DNA from: Alteraurantiacibacter aquimixticola
GTDB lineage: Bacteria > Pseudomonadota > Alphaproteobacteria > Sphingomonadales > Sphingomonadaceae
Reading direction: 5' to 3'
Assembly (NCBI RefSeq): GCF_004965515.1
Contig: NZ_SSHH01000002.1
Coordinates: forward strand, 578,840-642,839
DNA: 64,000 bases
Part shown: positions 1 through 8,644 of the stretch, piece after piece
Numbering within the stretch: the first letter of the stretch is position 1
Layout of the letters: every line of letters begins with the position of its first letter
Notes under the pieces: generated by a model
What the model was told of the DNA's origin: nothing
The model's database searches: none
The model's input: only the letters and a program-made list of their open reading frames with translations
Translations under genes and position numbers: made by a program

Positions 1-1
1 C

Positions 2-940
2 GGCAGCGTCGTCTTCTCCCGCGGCGACAATGCGGAGAAGATCGACGAGCTGACCATGCTGGCATCGCGCATCGGCGCGGAAGTCATCGCGCTCGACAGC
101 GGCTGGGTCGATAGCGGGCCCAATCTCGGCAGCGACAAGTTCGTGCGGCTGACCATGCCGCGCGTCGCCATGCTGTGGGACGACGGGGTGAACCCGCTTT
201 CGGCGGGCGCGATGCGCTATGTGCTCGAACAGCGGCTGGGCATCGCGGTGGCGCCGATCCGCACGGGCAGCGTCGATCCATCCGTGCTATCCGCCTTCCA
301 GGTGCTGCTGGTGCCCGATGGCAATTATGGCCGCGCGCTGGGCAATGATGGCCGCTCCGCCATTGCTTCCTATGCCCGCAATGGCGGCGTGGTAGTGGTG
401 CTGGGAGATGCGATGGCGGGCTTCAGCGATGGCGACAACGCGCTCTTCGCCCTCGCCCGCGAGACGGCATTGGGCACCGATCCCACGGATGAGGAAGGGA
501 GCGAGCGCCTCGTCGCCGGGAGCGAGATCGGGGATGAGGGCGATTACCGCGAGGCCATCGCCGATCCCTCACGCCGTCCGGATATCCTTCCCGGCGCGCT
601 GCTCAATACCGCGATCGATCGCAACGTCTTCCTCTCCGCAGGCTATGACGATGCGGCCCCGGTGGTCTTTGCCGCCGGCGATTTGATCTTCGCCCCGCTG
701 GGCCGCGATGCCGGCCACAATGTCGTGCGTTTCGCCGATGCCGGCAACCTGCTGGCCAGCGGCTATATGTGGGACGAGAACCGGCGGCAGATGGCGTTCA
801 AGCCCTTCATGGTCGCGCAGCCTGCCGGCAGCGGCATGGCCATCGGCTTCACGCATGATCCGTCGCAGCGCGGCTATCTCGATGGGCTGGACATGCTGAT
901 CGCCAATGCGGTGCTGATTGCTCCGGCGCGGGTGAGGTAA
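2..940 (+). CDS. C-terminal part of a large M14-family zinc carboxypeptidase-like protein (cut by window start)
   Basis: The reading frame is open from base 2, so the N-terminus lies outside the window; 312 codons are visible. The visible part looks like the C-terminal non-catalytic domain of large secreted M14-type metallopeptidases: a segment near the left edge (GSVVFSRGD) leads into a Rossmann-like, amidotransferase-fold stretch (RVAMLWDDGVNP, then FQVLLVPDGNYG and GGVVVVLGDA). The zinc-binding HxxE and H residues expected upstream are not in the window, so activity cannot be judged. The gene ends 149 bp before the convergent apaG. Family assignment is from overall resemblance only and the protein could be another multidomain peptidase. 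Confidence 0.6.
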   Translation, partial: GSVVFSRGDNAEKIDELTMLASRIGAEVIALDSGWVDSGPNLGSDKFVRLTMPRVAMLWDDGVNPLSAGAMRYVLEQRLGIAVAPIRTGSVDPSVLSAFQVLLVPDGNYGRALGNDGRSAIASYARNGGVVVVLGDAMAGFSDGDNALFALARETALGTDPTDEEGSERLVAGSEIGDEGDYREAIADPSRRPDILPGALLNTAIDRNVFLSAGYDDAAPVVFAAGDLIFAPLGRDAGHNVVRFADAGNLLASGYMWDENRRQMAFKPFMVAQPAGSGMAIGFTHDPSQRGYLDGLDMLIANAVLIAPARVR

Positions 941-1089
941 TCGTTTGTTGCCTCAGGCGCCGGCGGGGCATCCGCCCCCTGGCTTTCCTCACCGCTATTC
1001 GCTCTGCTCGGCTACGAGCCGGCTGCGGGCGCGCATTCGCGCTTGCGGTCGCGTTGCGGCCGGAGGTGAGCAGCCAGCTGCCTGATCTA

Positions 1090-1500
1090 TTATTCCGCCG
1101 GGGCGGTGAGCGGGAAGTGCGGGATCGCCACGTCGAACAGCGATCCGTCCACCGCGCTGAAGGTGTAGTGCCCTTCCATCGCGCCATGCGGCACGGTCAG
1201 CTCACAGCCGGAGACGTAATCATGCGTCTGGCCGGGCGCGAGCACCGGGGTTTCCCCGACCACGCCTTCGCCATCGACGATGTTCACCATTCCGCGCGAG
1301 TCGCTGATTCGCCAGTGCCGCGTACGCAGCTGGATCGTGTCATCCCGGCCGTTTTCCAGCCGCACGTGATAGACCCAGAACCAGCGCCCCGCCTCGACGC
1401 GCGACTGTTCAGGCATGAAGTTGACAGACACGCGCACAGTCACGCCCGCCGTAATGGCGACGTGCTGGAACAGCGAGTTCATGGCATCCCGGATCATCAT
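1090..1500 (-). CDS. apaG: ApaG family protein
   Basis: This 136-aa protein matches the usual length of ApaG, a single fibronectin-III-like beta-sandwich domain. Recognisable family segments are VRVSVNFMPEQS, RWFWVYHVRLEN, RHWRISDSRG and a glycine-rich VVGETPVLAPG followed by SGCELTVPHGAMEGHY. ApaG has been linked to Co2+/Mg2+ resistance phenotypes, but its biochemical role is not settled. Two ATG codons lie in tandem at the start (MM), so the N-terminus could be one residue shorter. It is convergent with the peptidase on its left and 65 bp from the kinase on its right, which is on the same strand. Confidence 0.9.
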   Translation of the reverse strand: MMIRDAMNSLFQHVAITAGVTVRVSVNFMPEQSRVEAGRWFWVYHVRLENGRDDTIQLRTRHWRISDSRGMVNIVDGEGVVGETPVLAPGQTHDYVSGCELTVPHGAMEGHYTFSAVDGSLFDVAIPHFPLTAPAE

Positions 1501-1565
1501 CGAGTCGCGAGCCTAGCGGGTTTGCAGGCGGCGGCAAGGGGAGATGGCGAACTTGCCCCCGGCTC

Positions 1566-2906
1566 CTAGCTTTTACCGGCCTCTACCATGTCGATCGGGG
1601 CACGCAGCGACCAGCGAATGCCTTCCGGAGCATAGAGGATATCGGCATCGCTTCCGAAAGTGCGCTTGGGAATCTCCGAGATCAGCGTGCTGCCAAAGCC
1701 CTTTCGCTGCGGAGGGGAAACTTCGGGCCCTCCGCTTTCCTGCCAGCTCATCGAAAAACCCGTCGCGGCATCCACAGCCCAGCTGATTTCGACTTTGCCG
1801 GCATCGACCGAGAGCGCACCGTATTTGAGCGAATTGGTCGCCAGTTCGTGCAGCGCCATGCCGATGGTTTCCGCCGCGCGTGGCGTCAGCGGAATATCGG
1901 GCCCGTCGGTGACGATGGTCCCCGGCGCGTCCTCGACAAAGGCAAGCTGCAGACGGACCAGCTCATCCAGCGGGACTTCGCGCCATTCGCGGCGGACGAG
2001 GATGTCCTGGTTCACGGCCAGGCTGCGCACACGCTGCTGGAAGCGCTCGATCAGCTCGTCATTGCCATCGACACTGCGGCGCAGCAGCGCCTGGATGGTC
2101 GAAAGCATGTTCTTCGAACGGTGGTTCACTTCCATCAGCAGCAGGCGGATCTGCTCGGCCTGCTCGCGCTGTTCGGTGATGTCGGAATTGGTGCCGAACC
2201 AGCGCAGGATATCGCCATTTTCGTCGCGGATCGGCAAGGCGCGGCTGAGGAACCAGCGATATTCGCCGCCCTTCGATCTGAGCGGGAAGATGTCCTCCCA
2301 CTCCTCGCCCGTATCCCAGCTGTGCTGGATGCGCTCGACCACGCGGTCGACATGCTCGGGATGGTGGACCTTCTTCCAGCCCCAGCCCTCCATCTCCTCC
2401 AGCGTGGTGCCGGTGTAATCGTACCAGCGCTTGTTGTACCAGAAGATGTGCCCGTCGGGCCGCGCCATCCAGGCGAAGGGGGCGATATTGTCCGCCAGCG
2501 TCTGGAACAGTTCCTGGCTCTCGCGCAGCCGCTCCTCCCGCTCAAGGAAAGGCCGTGCATCGCGGGCGATCTTGCTGGCGCCGACCACGGTGCCCATCTC
2601 GTCCCGCACCGGCGAGACGGTGACCGAGATATCAAGCTCCACACCTGACTTGTGCAACCGCCGCGTCAGGAACTGGCCGACCTTTTCCCCGCGGCTGATG
2701 CGCTCGAGGATTTCGTCTTCCTCATGCTGCCGATCATCGGGCAGGAGGCGCCGGATGGACTGGCCGATCATCTCCTCCGCCGTCCAGCCGAACAGCCGTT
2801 CAGCCGCCGGGTTCCAAGCGATTACTATACTGTTTGTATCCTTCGCGACGATAGCGTCGTCGGAAGACTCAACCAGCGCCGCATAGAAGTCGTATACGCC
2901 GATCAT
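1566..2906 (-). CDS. PAS-domain HWE-family sensor histidine kinase
   Basis: The protein has two PAS domains (about residues 5-115 and 130-255; the second has a PAC-like tail ending in ILRWFGTNSDIT). A HWE/HisKA_2-type kinase core follows: the phosphoacceptor helix EVNHRSKNMLSTIQ and an ATPase domain with HELATNSLKYGAL (N box) and GFGSTLI. There is no transmembrane segment, so it probably senses a cytoplasmic or redox signal; PAS kinases of this sort often bind flavin or heme, but the conserved NCRFLQ flavin motif is absent. I chose the ATG at 2906 because it begins directly at the first PAS helix and has an AAGG motif just upstream; the open frame extends 26 codons further. No response regulator is adjacent. 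Confidence 0.85.
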   Translation of the reverse strand: MIGVYDFYAALVESSDDAIVAKDTNSIVIAWNPAAERLFGWTAEEMIGQSIRRLLPDDRQHEEDEILERISRGEKVGQFLTRRLHKSGVELDISVTVSPVRDEMGTVVGASKIARDARPFLEREERLRESQELFQTLADNIAPFAWMARPDGHIFWYNKRWYDYTGTTLEEMEGWGWKKVHHPEHVDRVVERIQHSWDTGEEWEDIFPLRSKGGEYRWFLSRALPIRDENGDILRWFGTNSDITEQREQAEQIRLLLMEVNHRSKNMLSTIQALLRRSVDGNDELIERFQQRVRSLAVNQDILVRREWREVPLDELVRLQLAFVEDAPGTIVTDGPDIPLTPRAAETIGMALHELATNSLKYGALSVDAGKVEISWAVDAATGFSMSWQESGGPEVSPPQRKGFGSTLISEIPKRTFGSDADILYAPEGIRWSLRAPIDMVEAGKS

Positions 2907-3000
2907 GCGCAACAACCTTGAAAAGAAATGATTTTTTGACCCACCGCACAGCAATACCCGATTGCCGCACCGCTGGCGAATCAAATGATGTCTTTGGAAA

Positions 3001-4209
3001 TCAAATCCCCGCCTTCACAAAGGCCTGGTCGAGATCCTCGATCAGGTCCTGCGGATCCTCCAGCCCGACATTGATCCGGATCATGCCTTCTTCCACCCCC
3101 ATTTCGGCGCGGCCTTCCTCGCCCATATTGTTGTGCGTGGTGGAGGCCGGGTGACAGGCCAGCGTCTTGGCATCGCCGATATTGTTGGAGATATCGACCA
3201 GTTCCAGCGCATCCAGCACGGCGAAGGCCTTGGCCCTGCCGCCGGGGACGATGAAGCTGAAGATCGGCCCGCAGGCGTCCATCTGCTTCATCGCGAGGTT
3301 GTGCTGGGCGAAGCTGGGCAGGCCCGGATGCAGCACGCGCTCCACCCGCTCCTCCACGAACTTGCCCACGGCGAGCGCATTCTCGCTCTGCCGGTGGGCG
3401 CGCAGGTCCAGCGTCTCCAGCCCCTTCATCACCACCCAGGCATTGAAGGGCGAGCAGACGGGGCCGGTATTGCGCTGGAAGGGCGAGAGATACTCGTTCA
3501 CCCATTGCTCGCTGCCGCACACGGCGCCGCACAGCACGCGGCCCTGTCCGTCCATCAGCTTGGTGGCGGAATAGGCGATAACGTCCGCGCCATATTCCAG
3601 CGGTCGCTGCAAGGCGGCGGTGGCAAAGGCATTGTCGACCACGGTGGTGATGCCCTTGGACTTCGCCAGCCCGCAGACGAATTCGAGATCGACGATATCG
3701 AGCGTGGGATTGGCCGGCGTTTCGAAGAAGAACACCTTGGTATTCTCCTGCACGGCGGCCTCCCATGCGGCATTGTCGCGGCCGTCCACCACCGTGTGGG
3801 TGATGCCGAAGCGATTGAGCACATTGGCGAGGATCCAGCGGCACGAACCGAAAGCGGCGCGCGCGGCGACCACGTGGTCGCCCTGCGACAGCATGCACAA
3901 CAGCGCCGATGTCATCGCCGCCATGCCGCTCGCCTGCGCCTTGCAGGCCTCCGCCCCTTCCATCGCCGCGATCCGTTCTTCCAGCATCGCCACGGTGGGG
4001 TTCTGGAAGCGCGAATACTGCATGCCGCTGGCTTCGCCCGCAAAGCGGTCGGCTACTTCCTGCGCGCTGTCATAAGTGAAGCCGCTGGTGAGATAGAGCG
4101 CTTCGCTCGTCTCGCCATGGTCGCTGCGCCATGTGCCGGAACGCACCGCGCGGGTGGCGGGGCGCCATTTGGCGGTCTTGGAACGGTCGAGGCCGGTGGT
4201 CTTCTTCAT
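3001..4209 (-). CDS. metZ: O-succinylhomoserine sulfhydrylase
   Basis: This is a 402-aa PLP enzyme of the Cys/Met metabolism family. It should form homocysteine from O-succinylhomoserine and sulfide in methionine synthesis. Visible landmarks are the tyrosine/arginine loop GMQYSRFQNPTV, the substrate loop ASGMAAMTSALL, the PLP-contacting ETPANPTLDIVDL and the Schiff-base lysine in YSATKLMDGQGR. The ending HPASTTHNNM is also typical. The R-x-x-K sequence GRVLCGAV after the lysine favours MetZ over cystathionine gamma-lyase. Only 47 bp separate its start from the small gene at 4257, too short for a SAM-II riboswitch, and I see none. Confidence 0.9.
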   Translation of the reverse strand: MKKTTGLDRSKTAKWRPATRAVRSGTWRSDHGETSEALYLTSGFTYDSAQEVADRFAGEASGMQYSRFQNPTVAMLEERIAAMEGAEACKAQASGMAAMTSALLCMLSQGDHVVAARAAFGSCRWILANVLNRFGITHTVVDGRDNAAWEAAVQENTKVFFFETPANPTLDIVDLEFVCGLAKSKGITTVVDNAFATAALQRPLEYGADVIAYSATKLMDGQGRVLCGAVCGSEQWVNEYLSPFQRNTGPVCSPFNAWVVMKGLETLDLRAHRQSENALAVGKFVEERVERVLHPGLPSFAQHNLAMKQMDACGPIFSFIVPGGRAKAFAVLDALELVDISNNIGDAKTLACHPASTTHNNMGEEGRAEMGVEEGMIRINVGLEDPQDLIEDLDQAFVKAGI

Positions 4210-4256
4210 GGGGCCAAGCGTTTAAGCATGCCCCGCCGCATGGGCAAGCGTGCTCG

Positions 4257-4520
4257 TCAGCCTTCGCGCAGCCATTTGAGCGCGCCTTCGGCCAGCCCCT
4301 TGAACTTGGGCCAGCCATCGCGGCTGTCGTCCAGCGGAGCGAGCAGCAGTGCGGCGTCGTCGGGCAATTGCCACTTGATGCGGTGGTAGAGCTTGGAGCG
4401 GGTGAGATCGGAACGCACCATCCAGAAGCCGTCCGCCAGCACATGCGCATCGCCGTGGAAATCGAGGCTTTCGGGCTCGTCGGCCTCCGGGTCGAACCAG
4501 AGCAGGTAAAGATCGGTCAT
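4257..4520 (-). CDS. Small protein of unknown function, upstream of metZ
   Basis: The 87-aa product is acidic and soluble-looking, with aromatic and charged stretches (LYLLWFDPEADEPE, HVLADGFWMVRSD) and no signal peptide, cysteine pair or membrane segment. It lies upstream of metZ on the same strand with a 47-bp gap, so the two may be cotranscribed. Its start overlaps by 2 bp the furthest upstream ATG of the divergent mannosyltransferase frame. I do not recognise the family. Confidence 0.65.
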   Translation of the reverse strand: MTDLYLLWFDPEADEPESLDFHGDAHVLADGFWMVRSDLTRSKLYHRIKWQLPDDAALLLAPLDDSRDGWPKFKGLAEGALKWLREG

Positions 4521-4599
4521 GCCCTACCAATCGGATAGTCCGGGGAGCGGTTCCCGCGAGCGCTTGCACAGCGCCGCGCGGCTGCTATCCCGTCATGGC

Positions 4600-5874
4600 A
4601 TGCAGGATCCCCCCATTCACGAGACGGACCCCTGGCGCTGGCACCTTGCCCTTGCCGCCATCTTTGCGGCGCTGTGCGCGAACAGGCTGACGATCCCCTC
4701 GCAGCCCTTCTTCGACGAGGTGCATTACCTGCCCGCGGTGCGCTACCTGCTGGATCTCAGCCATGCGACCAATCTCGAACACCCGCCATTCGCCAAGCAG
4801 GTGATCGCGCTGGGCGTCGCGATCTTCGGCGACAACCCGCTCGGCTGGCGGATCATGCCGCTGCTCTTCGGCGTGCTGGCGCTGTTCTCCTCCATGCGCG
4901 CCATGTGGTTTGCGACCGAGAACCGCGCGGCGAGCGTGCTCACCGGCATGTATATCGCATCGGGCTTCATGCTGCTGGTGCAGGCGCGCATCGCCATGCT
5001 CGACATTGTCATGGCGGGCTTCATGCTGCTGGCGCTGTGGATGTGCGCGGGCGCGGTGCGCGAGAATGAGACGGCGCGCTGGCGGCTGGCGATAGCAGGC
5101 GTGGCGCTGGGCTGCGCGATGGCGAGCAAATGGAACGCGATCCCGCTCGCCATGGTGCCGGGGCTGACCTTCCTTGTCGCCCGGCTATGGGCAGGCCGCC
5201 GCCGTCCGTTCCGCTCGGAACGTGGCTGGCCGATCCGGGGCATGAGCCTGATGGAGGCAAGCGTCTGGCTGGGCGTGGTGCCGCTGGCGACCTATGCCGT
5301 CACCTATTGGCCGTTCCTTTTCTTCGATCAAGTGCCCGGCAATCCGAGCGGCCTCATCGCGCTGCACATGCAGATGCTCGACTTGCAGCAGCAGACGCTC
5401 GATCCGCATCCGTACCAGAGCCGCTGGTGGCAGTGGGTAAGTAATACACGGGCGATCTGGTATTTGTACGAGCAGGCTGACGGCGCGCAGCGCGGCGTGC
5501 TGCTGCTGGGCAATCCGCTCTCCTCGCTCGCTGCCCTGCCCGCACTTGTCTGGTGCATCTGGGCAGCGTGGAAGGACAAAAGGCGCGATTGCGCGGCGGT
5601 AGTGGTGCTCTATGCGGTCAGCCTCGGCATGTGGCTGATCGCGCCCAAGCCGGTACAGTTCTTCTACCACTACTTGCTGCCGCATTGCTTCGCCATGGCA
5701 GCGCTGGCCCTCGCGACCGAGCGGCTGCGCCAGCGTGGCGAGCGGCTGGTGCCATGGGCACTGCTGGGCGGATCGCTGGCGCTGTTTTCCTATTTCTACC
5801 CCATCCTCACCGCCGCGCGGCTCAGTGGCGAATATTCCTTCCTCGTCTGGGCCTGGCTGGAGGGTTGGCGGTAG
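4600..5874 (+). CDS. PMT-type dolichyl/polyprenyl-phosphate mannosyltransferase (GT39-like)
   Basis: This is a multi-pass membrane glycosyltransferase of about 424 aa with roughly ten hydrophobic segments. Family landmarks are the first-loop FFDEVHYLPAVRYL with the acidic DE pair, then NLEHPPFAKQVI, and later ARIAMLDIVMAGFML. All are characteristic of bacterial PMTs, which move mannose from a polyprenyl-phosphate carrier to periplasmic proteins. The C-terminal part carries PKPVQFFYHYLLP. The frame is open from an ATG at 4519, but that start overlaps the divergent gene; I prefer the ATG at 4600, with moderate certainty. The GT2-GtrA gene at 7284-8450 could make its lipid-linked donor. Confidence 0.85.
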   Translation: MQDPPIHETDPWRWHLALAAIFAALCANRLTIPSQPFFDEVHYLPAVRYLLDLSHATNLEHPPFAKQVIALGVAIFGDNPLGWRIMPLLFGVLALFSSMRAMWFATENRAASVLTGMYIASGFMLLVQARIAMLDIVMAGFMLLALWMCAGAVRENETARWRLAIAGVALGCAMASKWNAIPLAMVPGLTFLVARLWAGRRRPFRSERGWPIRGMSLMEASVWLGVVPLATYAVTYWPFLFFDQVPGNPSGLIALHMQMLDLQQQTLDPHPYQSRWWQWVSNTRAIWYLYEQADGAQRGVLLLGNPLSSLAALPALVWCIWAAWKDKRRDCAAVVVLYAVSLGMWLIAPKPVQFFYHYLLPHCFAMAALALATERLRQRGERLVPWALLGGSLALFSYFYPILTAARLSGEYSFLVWAWLEGWR

Positions 5875-5882
5875 AAACGACA

Positions 5883-5910
5883 ACGGCCGGCCCCCGAAGG
5901 AACCGGCCGT
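5883..5910. terminator. Hairpin between convergent genes
   Basis: ACGGCCGG at 5883-5890 pairs perfectly with CCGGCCGT at 5903-5910. It lies between the end of the mannosyltransferase gene and the end of the convergent small membrane gene, and would work as a shared GC-rich terminator. There is no strong T-run on either side. Confidence 0.6.
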
Positions 5911-5935
5911 CGCGGGTAATGTGGTCTATCGCGTT

Positions 5936-6118
5936 TTACGCGATGGCCTTTGCCGAGCCACGCGGGCCGGCCAGCAGCCACACGATGAAGCCGATCACCG
6001 GCAGCACGATAATGCCCAGGCCCCACAGTAGCTTGGCGGGCAGCGTAGCGCCGCTCACGGCGATGTTGTAGAGGGCGTAAATGTCCAGGATGAGGACAAG
6101 AAGTCCAAGAATTTCCAT
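5936..6118 (-). CDS. Small PLDc_N-type membrane protein
   Basis: This 60-aa protein is almost entirely two hydrophobic helices (ILGLLVLILDIYALYNI and KLLWGLGIIVLPVIGFIVWLLAGPR). The pattern LP..GFI.WLL.GPRG is the signature of the short phospholipase-D N-terminal (PLDc_N) domain found as stand-alone inner-membrane proteins. There is no catalytic HKD motif, so it is not a phospholipase by itself. The function of stand-alone members is not established. Confidence 0.75.
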   Translation of the reverse strand: MEILGLLVLILDIYALYNIAVSGATLPAKLLWGLGIIVLPVIGFIVWLLAGPRGSAKAIA

Positions 6119-6228
6119 GACTTGCTCCTAGCGGTTGGGACGCCCTGTTTCAGGGGGGAGGACGCCCTTCTTGGCCCTAGGAACGGGTGGAAAGCGGATC
6201 GGGTTCCGGATTTTTTGCGGAGAGCCGC

Positions 6229-6453
6229 TCAGGTGCGGCGCTGGAAATAGCCTTCATACATGCCGTAGCTCAGCAGGATGATCGCCAGCGGCGGGGTCAG
6301 CTCAAGCCAGCTTTCGAAAGTCGCGAGTTCGTAAACCAGCGTCGCAAGGCCAATTACGCCGCCGATCATAGCGATGCGCTTCGTCACTGTGCGCGAGGGT
6401 GGCGCGTCCGCAGTCCGCGATGTCTCGTCCTTGTTGACGTGCGGTTCTTCCAT
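6229..6453 (-). CDS. Small two-helix membrane protein
   Basis: Starting at the ATG at 6453 gives 74 aa. A GGGAG motif sits about 9 bp upstream, which is why I prefer it to the open extension reaching 6513. The first ~25 residues are polar and charged (MEEPHVNKDETS). Two hydrophobic helices follow (IAMIGGVIGLATLVYELAT and PPLAIILLSYGMYEGYF), then a short basic tail. It lies 60 bp from the secreted-protein gene on its right on the same strand. The family is not recognised. Confidence 0.6.
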   Translation of the reverse strand: MEEPHVNKDETSRTADAPPSRTVTKRIAMIGGVIGLATLVYELATFESWLELTPPLAIILLSYGMYEGYFQRRT

Positions 6454-6513
6454 GATGCGTCTCCCTTCGGGTAAGTATGTCCGAAGCCAGCACCCCGGAC
6501 AAGGAGTTGGCAA

Positions 6514-7203
6514 TCAGGCAGGCTTCCCTCGCCGCCGCCAGCCGCGCCACGCGAGCATGATCGCGAGAACGGCAAGCAGAACGAGTAGCCACAATACGCC
6601 ATTCCAGACGGCACGTGGGCTCTCGCTGCGGCGAATGGCTGCGATTTGCGTCCATTCAAGATCTACACCCTCGGCATACGTCCCTTGGTCATCGAGATAG
6701 GAACTTGGTTCCCCGCGCAGCAATGCCTCTACCTCGGAACGATAAGCTGAGGCGTATGGTAGGACAAAGCTCCCCGAGCAGGGTGCCTGCATTAGTTGGA
6801 GCAAGTCGGGGCGTGCATTGGGGAAGATTGTTGCGCTCGGCGCGCGTAACGGCAAGCCTGGACTGTCCGCGTTGACGGCCGCGAAGAGCGAAGGTTCGGT
6901 GACCATCAGCTCGTCCGGCAGCGCAAAGGTGGAATTTCCCCAGTAAAGCGGAACGCTCGCAGGCAGCTCTCCCCGGAAGACATCATCCACCGCCACGGTA
7001 ATGATGCCGTGGTCTATAGGACGGCCGAACTCGCTCTCACTGACGACGATCTCATAGCTGGTCACACGCCCGCTGAAGACCGCATCCGCCTCGCGCATGT
7101 CCTCCACCACGAAGGGTGCACTGGTAATGCATGCAAAAGATGTGGCAGGCAGGAAGGAGGCAAAAAGGGCAAGGCCCGTCGCCAACACGCCTCGCAATTG
7201 CAT
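6514..7203 (-). CDS. Exported protein with C-terminal membrane anchor, unknown function
   Basis: The 229-aa product has a clear signal peptide (MQLRGVLATGLALFASFLPATSFA, cleavage expected before residue 25). A single cysteine follows directly after the cleavage zone, then a beta-rich periplasmic domain with a second cysteine in APCSGSFVLPY. The C-terminal hydrophobic helix (GVLWLLVLLAVLAIMLAW) is followed by basic WRRRGKPA. This architecture suggests a periplasmic domain tethered at its C-terminus. The frame continues open for about 310 codons upstream of the ATG at 7203, but that stretch only shadows the glycosyltransferase gene. Confidence 0.7.
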   Translation of the reverse strand: MQLRGVLATGLALFASFLPATSFACITSAPFVVEDMREADAVFSGRVTSYEIVVSESEFGRPIDHGIITVAVDDVFRGELPASVPLYWGNSTFALPDELMVTEPSLFAAVNADSPGLPLRAPSATIFPNARPDLLQLMQAPCSGSFVLPYASAYRSEVEALLRGEPSSYLDDQGTYAEGVDLEWTQIAAIRRSESPRAVWNGVLWLLVLLAVLAIMLAWRGWRRRGKPA

Positions 7204-7283
7204 TCGTCCCACTAACTTCCCCTCTCGCAAGAAAAAGTTAGGCCAGAGTTGGTGCCGGGACAAGGGCACAAGCCCTTGTGATG

Positions 7284-8450
7284 TTACCGGAAACGGCCCC
7301 AGACGAACTTGCTCGACAGGGCGTAGTTCCACACCGATGCCAGCACGATGCCGGCGAGCGCCGAGGGCACCCAGTGGAAGCCGCTGCCTTCCATCATGGA
7401 GGCCACCGCCACATTGGCGAAGCCGCCCACCGCGCAGGCCGCGCAGAATTTCAGCCAGCCCCAGAACATGCCCTGCGCGCCCGACAGCTTCTTGTCGCGA
7501 TAGGTGAGCAAATTGTTGAGCCAGAAGTTGAAGGTCATCGCCACGATGGTCGCGAAGGACTGCGCCCAGGTGAAACCGACGATACCCGGCGCATAGAGCG
7601 TGGCGAGCGCCGCCATATGCACCAGCACGCCCAGCGCACCCACCGTGCCGAACAGGGCGAAGCGGGTGGGAATGATCTTGCCGAGATAACGCTCGTAGAG
7701 ACCGGCGAGGAAATCGAGCACGACACCGTGGTCCAGCTTGCTTTCGCCTTCGAGGCGCTCTGCGAACTTCAAGGGGAATTCCTTCACGGTAAGTTGCGGT
7801 TTCGCGGTGGCGAGGATGTCGAGCATGATCTTGAAACCGATGCCCGAGAGGTCGCCCGCCTGCTTGCGCAGCTGATCGGTGCGCAGGAGGAAATAGCCGC
7901 TCATCGCATCGGAAAGCTCGGTGCCGGTCAGCTTGCGGGCCAGCGCATTGGCGATCCGGCTGCCCTTCTCGCGCCCCTCGCTGGAAAGCCCGGCAGCGCT
8001 GGCGCCTTCGGCAAAGCGGCTGGCATAGGCGAGGTCCGCCTCGCCCGATTTCACGGCGGCGAGCATGTCCTTCAGCAGCGCAGGATCGTGCTGGTGGTCG
8101 GCATCCATCACGGCGACGAAAGGCGCGGCGGTGGCGCACATGCCTTCGATCGCGGCGCTGGCAAGGCCGCGGCGGCCGATGCGCTGGATCACACGGATGC
8201 GCGGATCGGACTGGCCGATGCGGCGCGCTTCTTCGGCCGTCCCGTCATGCGAATTGTCGTCGACGAAAACCGCTTCCCAACCCGTGGGGCCCAGCGCCTC
8301 TTCCAGCCGCTTCACCATCGGGGCGATATTGCCCTTCTCGTTCAGCGTCGGGAGCACCACTGCGAGTTCCAGCTTCGCGCGGCCTTGTGCAGCGCCGGCG
8401 GGGGCAGCGTTGGCGACCGCTTCGAAGAGATCGGGATGCGTCATGTCCAT
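7284..8450 (-). CDS. GT2 polyprenyl-phosphate sugar synthase fused to GtrA domain
   Basis: Residues ~25-245 form a family-2 glycosyltransferase resembling dolichol-phosphate mannose synthase: VVLPTLNEKGNI, VFVDDNSHDGT, and the metal-binding DAD in VAVMDADHQHD. Residues ~265-385 are a four-helix GtrA-like membrane domain (FALFGTVGALGVLVHMAAL, TFNFWLNNLLTYRD, WNYALSSKFVWGR). Such fusions make polyprenyl-phosphate sugars at the cytoplasmic face, and the GtrA part is proposed to help flip or anchor them. The PMT-type transferase at 4600-5874 is a plausible consumer. A second ATG lies two codons downstream (8444). Confidence 0.85.
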   Translation of the reverse strand: MDMTHPDLFEAVANAAPAGAAQGRAKLELAVVLPTLNEKGNIAPMVKRLEEALGPTGWEAVFVDDNSHDGTAEEARRIGQSDPRIRVIQRIGRRGLASAAIEGMCATAAPFVAVMDADHQHDPALLKDMLAAVKSGEADLAYASRFAEGASAAGLSSEGREKGSRIANALARKLTGTELSDAMSGYFLLRTDQLRKQAGDLSGIGFKIMLDILATAKPQLTVKEFPLKFAERLEGESKLDHGVVLDFLAGLYERYLGKIIPTRFALFGTVGALGVLVHMAALATLYAPGIVGFTWAQSFATIVAMTFNFWLNNLLTYRDKKLSGAQGMFWGWLKFCAACAVGGFANVAVASMMEGSGFHWVPSALAGIVLASVWNYALSSKFVWGRFR

Positions 8451-8515
8451 GCCCCAGCGGCGTAAGGCGTAATCTTAACCATAAGGTTTACATGTGTGAA
8501 TTCTGTTGTCCGCAC

Positions 8516-8579
8516 GCCCATCCGGGCGCGCGTCCTCGGTGCTGATCCCTCCGCTTCGCTGCGGGGCACCTGCGAGCGG
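8516..8579. repeat. Dispersed intergenic repeat, copy A
   Basis: These 64 bases match the segment at 49437-49500 with only three substitutions. Both copies lie outside genes. Copy A sits between leuB and the GT2-GtrA gene. It contains short internal palindromic pieces (CGCTTCGCTGCGGGG), so it may form an RNA or DNA hairpin like REP elements. Confidence 0.8.
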
Positions 8580-8644
8580 GCGTTCGCCCTTGCGGCCGCT
8601 GGCGCGGCCGTCCTGGTGCAGACAGACGCGGGAGGTTCCGCGAC

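Noticed and set aside
957..1075. GC-rich intergenic stretch resembling the 64-bp repeat
   Set aside because: Only short pieces (GCGGGCGCGCATTCGCG) resemble the repeat; identity is too low to call a third copy.
6514..8139. 541-aa open frame upstream of the exported protein
   Set aside because: The part beyond 7203 is a shadow frame of the GT2-GtrA gene on the same strand; the signal peptide at 7203 marks the real start.
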